From the NCBI RefSeq assembly GCF_000243415.2, contig NZ_KI912270.1, positions 5,413,837 through 5,477,836 on the forward strand: a stretch of DNA of 64,000 nucleotides, written 5' to 3'. Below are positions 54,391-63,170 of the stretch, piece after piece. The translations under genes and the position numbers were made by a program. Position 1 is the first letter of the stretch, and every line of letters starts with the position of its first letter. The notes beneath the pieces were generated by a model. That model was not told the origin of the DNA and did not search any database. It saw only the letters and a program-made list of their open reading frames with translations. The DNA is from Mycolicibacterium tusciae JS617 (GTDB lineage Bacteria; Actinomycetota; Actinomycetes; Mycobacteriales; Mycobacteriaceae).

Positions 54391-56147
54391 CAGTCGAACC
54401 GGAGCAGCGGGTGCTGCGCGAGGTCGTCCTCGATCAGTTGGCGACCGGTGAGACTCGCGCGTATCGGATGTGGTTGCCGCCGTTGGCCGATCCGACCCCG
54501 GTGAACGAACTCATCGAACGTGATCACCAGTGGCAGCCCCTGCGGTTCGGGCTCGGGATCATGGACGAGCCGCGGCGGCACCGCCAGGAGGTGTGGGGCG
54601 TTGACGTTGCGTCGGCCGGCGGCAACATCGCCGTGGGTGGCGCGCCGCAGACCGGCAAGTCCACGTTCCTCCAGACGCTCGTGCTGTCCGCGGCCGCGAC
54701 GCACACGCCGGGGCAGGTGCAGTTCTACTGCATCGACCTCGGCGGTGGCGGGCTGATGTACCTCGAGGACCTGCCGCATGTCGGCGGCGTGGCGACACGG
54801 TCGGAACCAGACAAGGTGAACCGCGTCGTCGCCGAAATGAAAGCCGTTCTGCGCCAACGAGAGGCGCTGTTCAAGCAGCTGCGCGTGGGGTCGATGGCGG
54901 CTTACCGGCAGATGCGTGAAGATCCGAACCACCCCGCCGCCGCCGACCCGTTCGGCGATGTCTTCATGGTGATCGATGGCTGGCCGGCGTTCGTCGCGGA
55001 GTTCGGAGATCTCGAACCCATGGTCCAGGACCTTGCCGGGCAGGGTCTGCAGTTCGGCGTGCACACAGTGATTTCCACGCCCCGGTGGACCGAGTTGAAG
55101 TCACGTATCCGCGATTACCTCGGTACCAAGATCGAATTCCGGCTGGGCGACGTGAATGAGACTCAGGTCGACCGCATCACCCGCGAGATCCCACAGAACC
55201 GGCCCGGTCGTGCAATCTCGCTGGAGAAGCATCACTTGATGATGGGAGTCCCCCGACTCGACGGGGTGCACAGTGCCGACGATCTCGTCTCGGCGATGTC
55301 GGAGGCCGTGCAGACGATCAGCGCGCAGAACACCGAGCAGGCGCCGAAGGTGCGCGTGCTGCCGGAGCGCATCTACCTACACGAACTCGATCCGAACCCA
55401 CCCGGCCCGGACAGCGACTACCGAACCCGGTGGACGGTGCCGCTCGGCGTGCGCGAATCGGATCTGTCGGTGGCCTACAACTCCATGAACACGACGCCGA
55501 ACCTGCTGATCTTCGGAGCGCCGAAGTCGGGCAAGACGCGTATCGCGCACGCGGTCGCGCAGGCCATTTGTGCGCGCAGCAGCCCAGCGCAGGTGCGGTT
55601 CATGCTGGCCGATTTCCGTTCAGGACTCCTCGACGCAGTGCCGGAAAGCCACCTGCTGGACGCTGGGGCGATCAACCGCAACACCACGTCGCTGGACGAA
55701 GCGATCAAGGCGCTGGCGTTCAATCTCAAACAACGGCTGCCACCTCCTGACCTCACCACCGCGCAGCTGCGGGCGCGGTCATGGTGGAGGGGCCCCGACG
55801 TCGTCCTTCTGGTCGACGACTGGCACATGATCGTCGCCGCGAGCGGCGTGGTGCCCCCGATGGCGCCGCTGTTCCCGTTGCTGCCCGCCTCGGCGGACAT
55901 CGGTCTGCATCTCATCGTGACGTGCCAGATGAGTCAGGCGCACCGGGCCACCATGGACAAGTTCGTGGGTGCCGCGTACGGCGCCGGTACGCCGACCCTG
56001 TTCTTGTCCGGGGAGAAGCAGGACTTCCCCTCACGGGAGATCAAGGTGCAACGCCGACCCCCTGGCCAGGCTTTTCTCGTCACACCGGACGCGAAGGAGG
56101 TCATCCAGGCGGCCTATGTGGATCCACCGGAAGAAGAAGTGTTCTGA
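54387..56147 (+). CDS. eccCb1: EccCb1, ESX-1 cytosolic ATPase (substrate-recognising)
   Basis: A 586-residue protein with two FtsK-like ATPase domains. The first has Walker [15 protein letters not shown] near residue 88 and [15 protein letters not shown]. The second has [13 protein letters not shown] near residue 377, [12 protein letters not shown]. In M. tuberculosis this subunit recognises the EsxB C-terminus. It forms the split EccC with EccCa1. A 165-base gap separates it from PE35, so a second promoter may start there. Confidence 0.95.
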   Translation: MTVEPEQRVLREVVLDQLATGETRAYRMWLPPLADPTPVNELIERDHQWQPLRFGLGIMDEPRRHRQEVWGVDVASAGGNIAVGGAPQTGKSTFLQTLVLSAAATHTPGQVQFYCIDLGGGGLMYLEDLPHVGGVATRSEPDKVNRVVAEMKAVLRQREALFKQLRVGSMAAYRQMREDPNHPAAADPFGDVFMVIDGWPAFVAEFGDLEPMVQDLAGQGLQFGVHTVISTPRWTELKSRIRDYLGTKIEFRLGDVNETQVDRITREIPQNRPGRAISLEKHHLMMGVPRLDGVHSADDLVSAMSEAVQTISAQNTEQAPKVRVLPERIYLHELDPNPPGPDSDYRTRWTVPLGVRESDLSVAYNSMNTTPNLLIFGAPKSGKTRIAHAVAQAICARSSPAQVRFMLADFRSGLLDAVPESHLLDAGAINRNTTSLDEAIKALAFNLKQRLPPPDLTTAQLRARSWWRGPDVVLLVDDWHMIVAASGVVPPMAPLFPLLPASADIGLHLIVTCQMSQAHRATMDKFVGAAYGAGTPTLFLSGEKQDFPSREIKVQRRPPGQAFLVTPDAKEVIQAAYVDPPEEEVF

Positions 56148-56312
56148 GCACCCCTCAGACGTGGTTAATATGGATCAAGACGTCCTAGCAAACATAAATT
56201 CAAGTGCCGACGACGGGGTCGGGAAATTCTTCCTGACGCAATAGCTATGTGTGTTAGGCCTTTCATAAATGAATAACCAGGCAATTCATATCTATGTGAG
56301 GAGATGGCGCAA

Positions 56313-56606
56313 ATGCAACCGATGGAACACAATCCAGGTGCGGTCGGAATTGGCGCACAGGTAGTCGCAAACGGCGTGCGTGGCCTTGCCGCCGGGACCG
56401 TCGCCACTGCCGCAGTCACTGCGCTGGTGCCCGCGGGTGCGGACGAGGTTTCGGCTCAGGCAGCGGCCGTCTTCGCCAAGGAAGGCATCGAGGCCCTGGC
56501 GTTGAATACGTTTGCCCAGGAAGAGCTGTCCCGCGCCGGTGCGGCGTACATGGAGATCGCAGGTATTTACGAAGCGGTCGACAGCGCCAACGCCACCAAC
56601 TTCTGA
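56313..56606 (+). CDS. PE35: PE35-type protein, ESX-1 substrate
   Basis: A 97-residue PE-domain protein. The alpha-helical PE domain includes PAGADEVSAQAAAVFAKEGIEAL, and the helix-turn-helix ends with YEAVD, a YxxxD secretion signal. It pairs with PPE68. I used the ATG at 56313: a GAGGAG sequence at 56298-56303 lies nine bases upstream, and homologues begin here. The ATG at 56304 would be directly against that site. Corresponds to Rv3872. Confidence 0.9.
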   Translation: MQPMEHNPGAVGIGAQVVANGVRGLAAGTVATAAVTALVPAGADEVSAQAAAVFAKEGIEALALNTFAQEELSRAGAAYMEIAGIYEAVDSANATNF

Positions 56607-56647
56607 CATCTCGCTCACCGACTCCACAGGCGAGGAATCGATAAGCG

Positions 56648-57937
56648 ATGTATTGGCATGGAATGCCGCCCGAGCTGAACACTGCGCGGCTGATGATGGG
56701 TGCCGGCCCGGCACCCATGCTTCAGGCTGCGATGGGGTGGGAAGCACTGGCGATTTCCCTCGAGACTCAGGCCGATGAATTGGCCGCGAGTCTGGCTGCC
56801 CTGACATCGGTGTGGAGCGGTTCGGCCAGTGAGCACGCGGTTACCGCGACCATGCCCATGGTCATCTGGCTGCGGACGGTTTCCGCTCAGGCGATGAAGC
56901 GCGCTCTGCAGGCAACGGCACAGGCCAACGCTTATAGCGCCGCGATGACGACCACTCCACCGCTAGCGGAGATCGAGCAGAACCACATCACCCACGGGGT
57001 GCTCGAGGCCACCAACTTCTTCTGGGTCAACACCGTTCCGATCGCGTTGAACGAGGCTGACTACTTCATTCGGATGTGGAATCAGGCCGCCGGGGCGATG
57101 GACGTCTATCAGGCCGAAACCCTGTTGAACCTGATGTTCGAGATGATCGCAACGCCAAAGCCGATCGTGGTCCCCGGTGTCGGCGAGGGTGTCGTCGGCG
57201 CGGCAATCGGAACCGCAGCGGCAATGGCGCCGGGGGCCGTGGTGCGAAACGCGGCGATCGCCACGGTCAGCGCTGTGGCCAAGATGGAAACCGTAAGGCT
57301 GAATGCCGGCAATGCGGCGTCGCAGGGCAACATGGCCGCCCAGCGTGCCGAAGGCCAGGCGCAGCGGGCCGACAACACCGCTCAGCAGGCGGGCAATCAG
57401 GGCCAGATGCAGCAGGGCATGCAGATGGGCATGCAGATGGCCTCGCAGCTTGGATCGACGCTCGGGCAGCTTCCGCAGCAGGCCAGCCAGATGGTCATGC
57501 AGCCGATGCAACAGCTGACGCAGCCGCTGCAGCAGGTGACGTCGATGTTCAGCCAGCTGGGCAGCATGGGCGGCGAGAAGGCCCAGATGGGCCTGATCGG
57601 CACAAGTCCGCTGTCCAACCACCCGCTGGCAGGTGGCTCTGGTGCCAGTTCCGGAGCCGGCCTCGTCCGCGCGGCGTCGCTGCCGGGCGCAGGTGGCACG
57701 GCGGCACGAACCTCCTTGTTGGCCAACCTAATCGGTGAGATGAAGCCCGCGGTCCCGGCCGGCGCCGCCGCCGGCGCGGGCGGTATGGGCCTTGCTCCCG
57801 TCGGCGCAGGCGGCGGCATGGGTGCCCCGATGGGCGGCATGGGCCAGCGCGGTAAGAGCGGCGGGGCCAAAACAGGGCTGACGGCACCGGGCGTACTTCC
57901 GCAGGACCTGGGCGAAGACGAGGACGACGACTGGTGA
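56648..57937 (+). CDS. PPE68: PPE68-type protein, ESX-1 substrate
   Basis: A 429-residue PPE protein. The PPE domain covers about residues 1-175 with [20 protein letters not shown], a WSG turn ([11 protein letters not shown]) and the [17 protein letters not shown] segment. A Gln/Met-rich stretch ([13 protein letters not shown] and [16 protein letters not shown]) lies around residues 235-305, followed by the [13 protein letters not shown] motif also found in M. tuberculosis PPE68. It partners PE35, is chaperoned by EspG1 and is exported or surface-held. The acidic C-terminus is EDEDDDW. Confidence 0.93.
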   Translation: MYWHGMPPELNTARLMMGAGPAPMLQAAMGWEALAISLETQADELAASLAALTSVWSGSASEHAVTATMPMVIWLRTVSAQAMKRALQATAQANAYSAAMTTTPPLAEIEQNHITHGVLEATNFFWVNTVPIALNEADYFIRMWNQAAGAMDVYQAETLLNLMFEMIATPKPIVVPGVGEGVVGAAIGTAAAMAPGAVVRNAAIATVSAVAKMETVRLNAGNAASQGNMAAQRAEGQAQRADNTAQQAGNQGQMQQGMQMGMQMASQLGSTLGQLPQQASQMVMQPMQQLTQPLQQVTSMFSQLGSMGGEKAQMGLIGTSPLSNHPLAGGSGASSGAGLVRAASLPGAGGTAARTSLLANLIGEMKPAVPAGAAAGAGGMGLAPVGAGGGMGAPMGGMGQRGKSGGAKTGLTAPGVLPQDLGEDEDDDW

Positions 57938-57962
57938 CCGACTCCTCGCACCCACAACAGAC

Positions 57963-57983
57963 TTCCCGGCCAACTGGCCGGAA
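57963..57983 (+). other. Small hairpin between PPE68 and esxB
   Basis: An interrupted stem with one bulged C around 57963-57972 and 57975-57983 (loop AC) lies in the 97-base gap before esxB. Possible roles are transcript processing, stabilising the esxBA message, or partial termination. Only base pairing supports this. Confidence 0.35.
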
Positions 57984-58034
57984 AGACTCGCCATCACATG
58001 GTGAGGACAAAGGAAGAGAGAAAGAGTATCCAGC

Positions 58035-58340
58035 ATGGCAATGAATACAGACGTTGCTGTCCTCGCCAAGGAGGCAGCGAACTTTGGACGGATCTCCGGT
58101 GAGCTCACGGTAGTCATCTCGCAGGTCGAGGCAACCGCAGGTGCACTCGCCGCCCAGATGGTCGGCCAGGCCGGCACCGCGGCTCAGCAGGCACTGCTCC
58201 GCTTCCAGGAGGCGGCCGCACAGCAGACCAAGCAGCTCGACGACATCTCGGCCAACATCCACACGGGTGGAGTCCAGTACACGACGACCGACGATGACCA
58301 GGCCAGCGCCTTCTCGTCATCGATGAACATCAACCACTAG
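58035..58340 (+). CDS. esxB: EsxB (CFP-10), WXG100-family ESX-1 substrate
   Basis: A 101-residue helical hairpin protein, partner of EsxA. The turn that reads WxG in most WXG100 proteins is M42-V43-G44 here, so the Trp is replaced by Met. The YxxxD export signal is Y82-T-T-T-D86, followed by a flexible tail (SSSMNINH) that probably contacts EccCb1. It is followed by esxA after 39 bases. Corresponds to Rv3874. Starting at 58035 or at the second ATG 58041 is possible. Confidence 0.95.
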   Translation: MAMNTDVAVLAKEAANFGRISGELTVVISQVEATAGALAAQMVGQAGTAAQQALLRFQEAAAQQTKQLDDISANIHTGGVQYTTTDDDQASAFSSSMNINH

Positions 58341-58379
58341 CCCCAAGCGACTTAAAGACCTAAAGATAAGGAGAAATCA

Positions 58380-58664
58380 ATGACTGAACAGGTATGGAAC
58401 TTCGCGGGGATCGAGGGTGGAGCCGGTGAGATCGGCTCGGCCGTCCAGCGGACCGATTCCCTGCTCGATGAAGGCAAGGCCTCGCTTGCGGCACTGGCCT
58501 CCGTGTGGGGCGGCACCGGTTCGGATGCCTATCAGGCCGTGCAGATGCGGTGGGATGCCACCTCTGCTGAGCTCAACTCGGCCCTGCTGAATCTCGCGCA
58601 CACCGTTGGAAACGCCGGTCAGTCCATGGCGCAGACCGAAGCCGGCGTCACCGCAATGTTCTGA
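58380..58664 (+). CDS. esxA: EsxA (ESAT-6), WXG100-family ESX-1 substrate
   Basis: A 94-residue helical hairpin protein with the canonical turn W43-G44-G45. It forms a heterodimer with EsxB and is the main ESX-1 effector linked to membrane interaction in pathogens. In fast growers the locus instead supports conjugal DNA transfer in M. smegmatis. The ATAAGGAGAAATCA leader gives a very good ribosome binding site, consistent with high expression. Corresponds to Rv3875. Confidence 0.96.
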   Translation: MTEQVWNFAGIEGGAGEIGSAVQRTDSLLDEGKASLAALASVWGGTGSDAYQAVQMRWDATSAELNSALLNLAHTVGNAGQSMAQTEAGVTAMF

Positions 58665-58752
58665 TTCTTCGATGGTGCGCGCAGGTGGGCGGGTCCCCCA
58701 GGCGGACTCCGCCCACCGCGTGCGTCTCGACTTCTAACAATTAGGGGTTCTC

Positions 58753-60138
58753 ATGTCGGCTGACTATGACCGGCTTTTCCACTCTTCAGGCGATGCTGTG
58801 CAGTCCGCCGACGACGACGGGGAGCGTGACACCGTCGCCACAGATTTGATGACCACCAGCGGGCCGGGCCGAAGCGAAGTGACGCCGCCGCCCGCAATGC
58901 CTATCGCCGCGAACAAGACTCAGGCCGCATCGGCGCCGCCACCGCGTCAGTCTGAGGTCACGACCCAGATGCCGCCTACCCGCTCGACCGCTCCGCAGCT
59001 TCAACAGCCCAACGGGATGATGAGGACGCCGATGTCCACCGGACCGGCCGGTGCGCGTTTCGAGCAGCAGCGGTCGGCGCCGCCACCGTTGTCGCGGCCT
59101 GCACAGGCGCCCGCGCCCTCGCAGCACTTCGCCGAGGCGCAATCGGAGAAGGATTCCGTTCTCCGGGTGGGACAGCCCGCGCCGACATCGGCCGCGACGA
59201 TCGGCAACCACCGCGCGATCGACGCGCTGGCACACGTCGGCGTGAAGTCCGCCATCAAGATGCCGTCGGCGCGCGGCTGGCGGCACCTGCTGTACGTGTT
59301 GACGCGCATCAACCTGGGCCCGTCGCCCGACGAGCTCTACGAAATGGAACTGCACACCCGAATCCGCCGAAATGCCAGGGACTCCTACCAAATTGGGGTA
59401 TTCGGGCTCAAAGGCGGCGTCGGGAAAACCGCCATCACGGTCTCCCTCGGATCCGCGTTGAGCAAGGTGCGTGGTGACCGGATCCTGGCCATCGATGCCG
59501 ATCCGGACGGCGGCAATCTTGCCGACCGTGCGGGGCGTCAGTCGGCAGCGACGGTCGGTGATCTGTTGTCGGACAAGGAGCTGGCGCGGTACAACGATAT
59601 TCGCGCGTACACGAGCATGAACAGCGCGAACCTCGAGGTCCTGTCTTCCGAGGATTACAGCGGCGCGCGGCGCGAGTTCAACGACGAGGACTGGAAGGGT
59701 GCGACGGGCATCGTGTCGCGCTACTACAACCTGGTGCTGGCTGACTGCGGAGCGGGGCTCTTCCAGCCGGCCGCGCGGGGTGTGCTCTCCACCGTCTCCG
59801 GACTGGTGATCGTGGCGAGCGCGTCGATTGACGGAGCGCGGCAGGCCGCGATCACCATGGACTGGTTGCGGCAGAACGGGTATCAGGATCTGTTGGGCCG
59901 TTCGTGCGTGGTGATCAATCACGTCGTACCGGGTAAGCCGAACATCGACATCGAGGATCTGGTGCAGCAGTTCGAGCGCCATGTCCCGCCGGGCCGAGTC
60001 ATTGTGCTGCCCTACGACAAGCACATTGCGGCCGGCACGGAGATCCAGCTCGACCTGCTCGGCAAGGACTTCCGCCGGCGGATCATCGAATTGGCCGCGG
60101 GGTTGTCCGATGACTTCGACAGGCTCGAACGGCGTTGA
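58753..60138 (+). CDS. espI: EspI, ESX-1 associated MinD/ParA-like ATPase with Pro-rich N-terminus
   Basis: A 461-residue protein, shorter than M. tuberculosis EspI (666 aa, from memory). The first 180 residues are Pro- and Gln-rich; the rest is a ParA-type ATPase with Walker A GLKGGVGKTAITVS near residue 220, AIDADPDGGNLADR and LVLADCGAGLFQPA. In M. tuberculosis EspI dampens ESX-1 when ATP is low. It is a clear paralogue of the ATPase at 45292. Its end overlaps the eccD1 start by 4 bases. Corresponds to Rv3876. Confidence 0.9.
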   Translation: MSADYDRLFHSSGDAVQSADDDGERDTVATDLMTTSGPGRSEVTPPPAMPIAANKTQAASAPPPRQSEVTTQMPPTRSTAPQLQQPNGMMRTPMSTGPAGARFEQQRSAPPPLSRPAQAPAPSQHFAEAQSEKDSVLRVGQPAPTSAATIGNHRAIDALAHVGVKSAIKMPSARGWRHLLYVLTRINLGPSPDELYEMELHTRIRRNARDSYQIGVFGLKGGVGKTAITVSLGSALSKVRGDRILAIDADPDGGNLADRAGRQSAATVGDLLSDKELARYNDIRAYTSMNSANLEVLSSEDYSGARREFNDEDWKGATGIVSRYYNLVLADCGAGLFQPAARGVLSTVSGLVIVASASIDGARQAAITMDWLRQNGYQDLLGRSCVVINHVVPGKPNIDIEDLVQQFERHVPPGRVIVLPYDKHIAAGTEIQLDLLGKDFRRRIIELAAGLSDDFDRLERR

Positions 60139-61661
60139 CCTCCACCGCCGCCGCGGCACCAGCGTCGTCGGGTGTGACACCCGGCCGGCCGTCGACCACC
60201 CGAGTGACGATCCTGACCGGGCGGCGAATGACCGACCTGGTGCTGCCGGCGTCGGCGCCGATCGAGACGTACATCGATGAGACGGTGTCGGTGCTGGCCG
60301 AACTACACGAGGACACCCCCAAGGACGTGCTCGCCGGGTTCGACTTCTCGGCGCAGGGAGTGTGGGCCTTCGCGCGACCGGGCGCACCACCGCTGAGGTT
60401 CAGTGAATCGTTGGACGACGCCGGTGTGGTCGACGGGTCATTGCTGACGCTGGTCTCCGTCAGCCGAACCGAGCGCTACCGGCCGTTGGTCGAGGATGTG
60501 ATCGACGCGATCGCGGTTCTCGATGAGTCGCCAGAGTTCGACCGTACCGCGCTGAATCATTTTGTCGGCCTGGCGATTCCGTTCACTGCGCTGGCGACGA
60601 CAGTGATGTCGATGGTGGCGTGGTTGCAGAGCGGGCATGCCTGGTGGTGGGCCGTGGCGCTGGCCGTGCTCGGTCTCGGGCTGCTCGGTGGCAGCATGCT
60701 GGCGACCAACCGCTATCTGAATGTCGACATGTCGGAGAGCCTGCTGGTTGCGGCGCTGCCAACGCTCGCAGGTGCGGCGGCGCTCGCCGTTCCGCTACCG
60801 CTCGGCTACGACTCGCTCGGTGCACCGCAGGCCGCCGGCGCGGCGGCAGTGGTGCTGTTGTTGACGTTGGCGACGCGCGGCGGGCCGCGAAAAAGAGCTG
60901 AGCTGGCAGCGTTTTTCGCGGTCGCATCGATCGCCGCAACTGCGGCGGCGGTGGCTTTCGGCTACGGCTGGCAGTTCTGGGTGCCCGCCGGCGCGATCGC
61001 ATTCGGTCTGATCGTGGTGACGAACGCGGCGAAACTGACAGTCGCCGTGGCGCGGATCGCACTGCCGCCGATACCGGCGCCCGGTGAGACCGTGGGCAGC
61101 GAGGAACTTCTCGATCCGGTCGCCACGCCCGTCGGCGATGAATCGCCGACCTGGCAGGCGATTATCGAGTCGGTGCCAGACTCCGCGGCACGGCTGCACG
61201 AACGTAGCCAGTTGGCGAGGCGGTTGCTGATCGGCTTCGTGACCGCGGGTGCCCTGATCTTGTCCATCGGTTCGATCACCGTTGTGGTGCAAGGGCATTT
61301 CTTCATTCACAGCATGATCGTCGCTGGGCTTGCCACGTCGATCTGCGGTTTCCGGTCCCGGCTGTACGCCGAGCGGTGGTGCGCCTGGGCGTTGTTGGCG
61401 GCAGTTGTCATCATCCCGACAGGCGTGATGGTCAAGCTATCGCTGTGGAGTCCCGATCGTGCGTGGTTGGTGCTCAGCCTGTACTTGGCCCTCGGTCTCG
61501 TCGCCTTGATTGTTGTCGGCGCGGCCAGCAGCGTGCAGCGGGTGTCGCCGGTGACCAAGCGAATACTCGAGTTGCTTGACGGTGCTGCCATTGCGGCGAT
61601 CATTCCGTTGCTGCTGTGGATCGCCAGCGTGTACGACCTGTTGCGGAATCTGCGGTTCTGA
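60135..61661 (+). CDS. eccD1: EccD1, ESX-1 membrane channel component
   Basis: A 508-residue protein. Residues 20-110 form a cytosolic ubiquitin-like domain (RVTILTGRRMTDLVLPASAPIETYID). Eleven or so transmembrane helices follow from about residue 140 to the end (for example LAIPFTALATTVMSMVAWL and WVPAGAIAFGLIVVTNAA). It forms the EccD dimer barrel of the membrane complex. The TTG start at 60135 overlaps the espI stop (TTGA). Corresponds to Rv3877. Confidence 0.93.
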   Translation: MTSTAAAAPASSGVTPGRPSTTRVTILTGRRMTDLVLPASAPIETYIDETVSVLAELHEDTPKDVLAGFDFSAQGVWAFARPGAPPLRFSESLDDAGVVDGSLLTLVSVSRTERYRPLVEDVIDAIAVLDESPEFDRTALNHFVGLAIPFTALATTVMSMVAWLQSGHAWWWAVALAVLGLGLLGGSMLATNRYLNVDMSESLLVAALPTLAGAAALAVPLPLGYDSLGAPQAAGAAAVVLLLTLATRGGPRKRAELAAFFAVASIAATAAAVAFGYGWQFWVPAGAIAFGLIVVTNAAKLTVAVARIALPPIPAPGETVGSEELLDPVATPVGDESPTWQAIIESVPDSAARLHERSQLARRLLIGFVTAGALILSIGSITVVVQGHFFIHSMIVAGLATSICGFRSRLYAERWCAWALLAAVVIIPTGVMVKLSLWSPDRAWLVLSLYLALGLVALIVVGAASSVQRVSPVTKRILELLDGAAIAAIIPLLLWIASVYDLLRNLRF

Positions 61662-61679
61662 TCGCGCGGGGAGTGAGCT

Positions 61680-61985
61680 ATGAGCGGTGAGCTACCGAAG
61701 GTGAATCCAGAGGTTCTCTTCACTGCCACAGCGGCTTTCGATGAAGCAGCCGACGCGTTGAGGCGCATCCAGGCTGACCTGTTGGTGGGCGAAGCCGCGG
61801 CGGCGGGGCAAATGCTCACGGCGGAATCGTGCCGCAGCGCGCAAGCGGGCATTACCGCAGCGGTCACCGCGGTGGTCGAGAGTGCGCGTCGTTACAGCGA
61901 AAGTTTGGACGCCGCGGCGCGCGCGTACATTCGCGAAGATCAAGTGGCAGGCGACGATATCGGCGGCGTCAACATCCCGAGCTGA
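61680..61985 (+). CDS. Small EspC-like (DUF2580) ESX-1 associated protein
   Basis: A 101-residue helical protein: KVNPEVLFTATAAFDEAADALRRIQAD then ITAAVTAVVESARRYSESLDAAARAYIREDQ. The YIRED fits the YxxxD signal. It is placed where espJ (Rv3878, about 280 aa, from memory) is found in M. tuberculosis, but is far shorter and I cannot claim orthology. It is probably secreted by ESX-1. GGGAGTGAG immediately upstream supports the ATG. Confidence 0.75.
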   Translation: MSGELPKVNPEVLFTATAAFDEAADALRRIQADLLVGEAAAAGQMLTAESCRSAQAGITAAVTAVVESARRYSESLDAAARAYIREDQVAGDDIGGVNIPS

Positions 61986-62055
61986 CGCCAGCGTTACGGC
62001 GGCGGCACGCCTGAACCGGCCTCGGGATCGGCGACGAAGACCGAGCTCGACAGAG

Positions 62056-62550
62056 TTACCCGGTTGAAGCAAATCCCTCGAATGTCGGGAATCTGGCGGC
62101 AGTCTCGCCATCAATCCCGTCGTAGGTCTTGAGTAACTTCTGGATCATCTGCGTGTAGGCCTGCGGGACACTGCGGAATACCTCGGAGAGATTGGGTGGG
62201 GGCGTCGCGACGCCGGCATCGGAGATCTGCCACCCCTGGCCCCTGAGCTGACCGACCATGTCCAGCAGTGCGGTACGCGTGGAGCCCAGCTGCCCGCCGC
62301 CGGTGGAGAGCACTTCCTGCAGCGTCTGCAACTTATCGCGCAGCGCTTCCTGGGTGGCGAGATTCTCTTCGCCTCGCGCTATGGCCGCGTCGGCCGCCGA
62401 TCCTGACCAGCCTTCACGCAGCTTGTTGATCGAGTCGCGCTGCGTGGTGATCAGGTTGTCGAGCTGCGTCGTCTGTGTGCTGACTTCGTCGGCCGCTGTG
62501 ACGAGGCGCTCAGGTTGCGACGCCGCGACAGCTGAGATGGAAGTGGCCAC
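62056..62550 (-). CDS. WXG100-like (Esx-type) helical protein
   Basis: A 164-residue protein. Its first 100 residues form an Esx-like hairpin with a WxG turn (LREGWSGSAADAAIARGEENL). A C-terminal tail (PPNLSEVFRSVPQAYTQMIQKLLKTYDGIDGET) follows. It is transcribed opposite to the eccD1 operon and downstream of espK and the broken EspA/E-like gene, so it is likely part of an ESX-1 substrate group. The start is uncertain (GTG 62550 or TTG 62553). The 3' end is about 70 bases from the EspC-like gene on the other strand. Confidence 0.7.
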   Translation of the reverse strand: MATSISAVAASQPERLVTAADEVSTQTTQLDNLITTQRDSINKLREGWSGSAADAAIARGEENLATQEALRDKLQTLQEVLSTGGGQLGSTRTALLDMVGQLRGQGWQISDAGVATPPPNLSEVFRSVPQAYTQMIQKLLKTYDGIDGETAARFPTFEGFASTG

Positions 62551-62640
62551 CAAATGATTATCCCGTGTCTGCGGCGAGCCATTTGCAGTTCTTTCGAATG
62601 CGGAGGTGAAAGGCCGCAGGGGACTGCTGGCTCGGCCGAA

Positions 62641-63149
62641 CTAGGCAGGACATCTCTGGTCGATGGTCGCCAGAGTTGCGTTGAACTGTTGGCCAAGTTG
62701 CGAGAAGTCCTTCGCCCATTGCGGTGCTGGAGAATTTTCGTCGGTCGCGGGATGGCTGGACAATCTCCCGGAGCTGCGCAAGGCCTGCCTGCGCGATTCG
62801 CCAATGCCAAACGCTCACCCGCCTGCTTCTCGAGTAACGCGGCGGCCGCATGGATAATCCGCTGCCGAACGGCTTCGAGATCGCCCCGACCAGACTCGAC
62901 AACCTGCGCGGACAGATCGATCTGTGAGGCTAGGCGCTGATCGAGTACGGCAAGTTGGCCAATCATTCGCCGCTGCTTGGCATTGGCCTCGTCGTAGTTG
63001 GTGGCAGCAGGACCGAACCACTGTGAATCAGGCCCAGCAGATGCGAGGCTGGCTGCCAATTCGCGCAGGCTGCCGCTGATGTCATACTCCGCGCCGCTTA
63101 CCGGCCTGCCGTTTCCGAAAGCTCGCCGCGTGTGCGACCACGCCGTCAA
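62641..63149 (-). pseudogene. EspA/EspE-like (DUF4226) secreted protein, broken by a 4-base duplication and a second shift
   Basis: The N-terminus (LTAWSHTRRAFGNGRPVSGAEYD, LASAGPDSQWFGPAATNYDEANAK, LAVLDQRLASQIDLSAQVVESGRGDLEAVRQ) is the EspA/EspE-type helical domain with WFG at the turn. At 62782-62789 the four bases GCCT are repeated; with one copy the frame continues RAGLAQLREIVQ. A second shift near 62755 leads to DENSPAPQWAKDFSQLGQQFN and the stop at 62641-62643. The natural start codon is also unclear (first in-frame option TTG 63149). Confidence 0.7.
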
Positions 63150-63170
63150 AAACGCGTCGACAACGGATGG

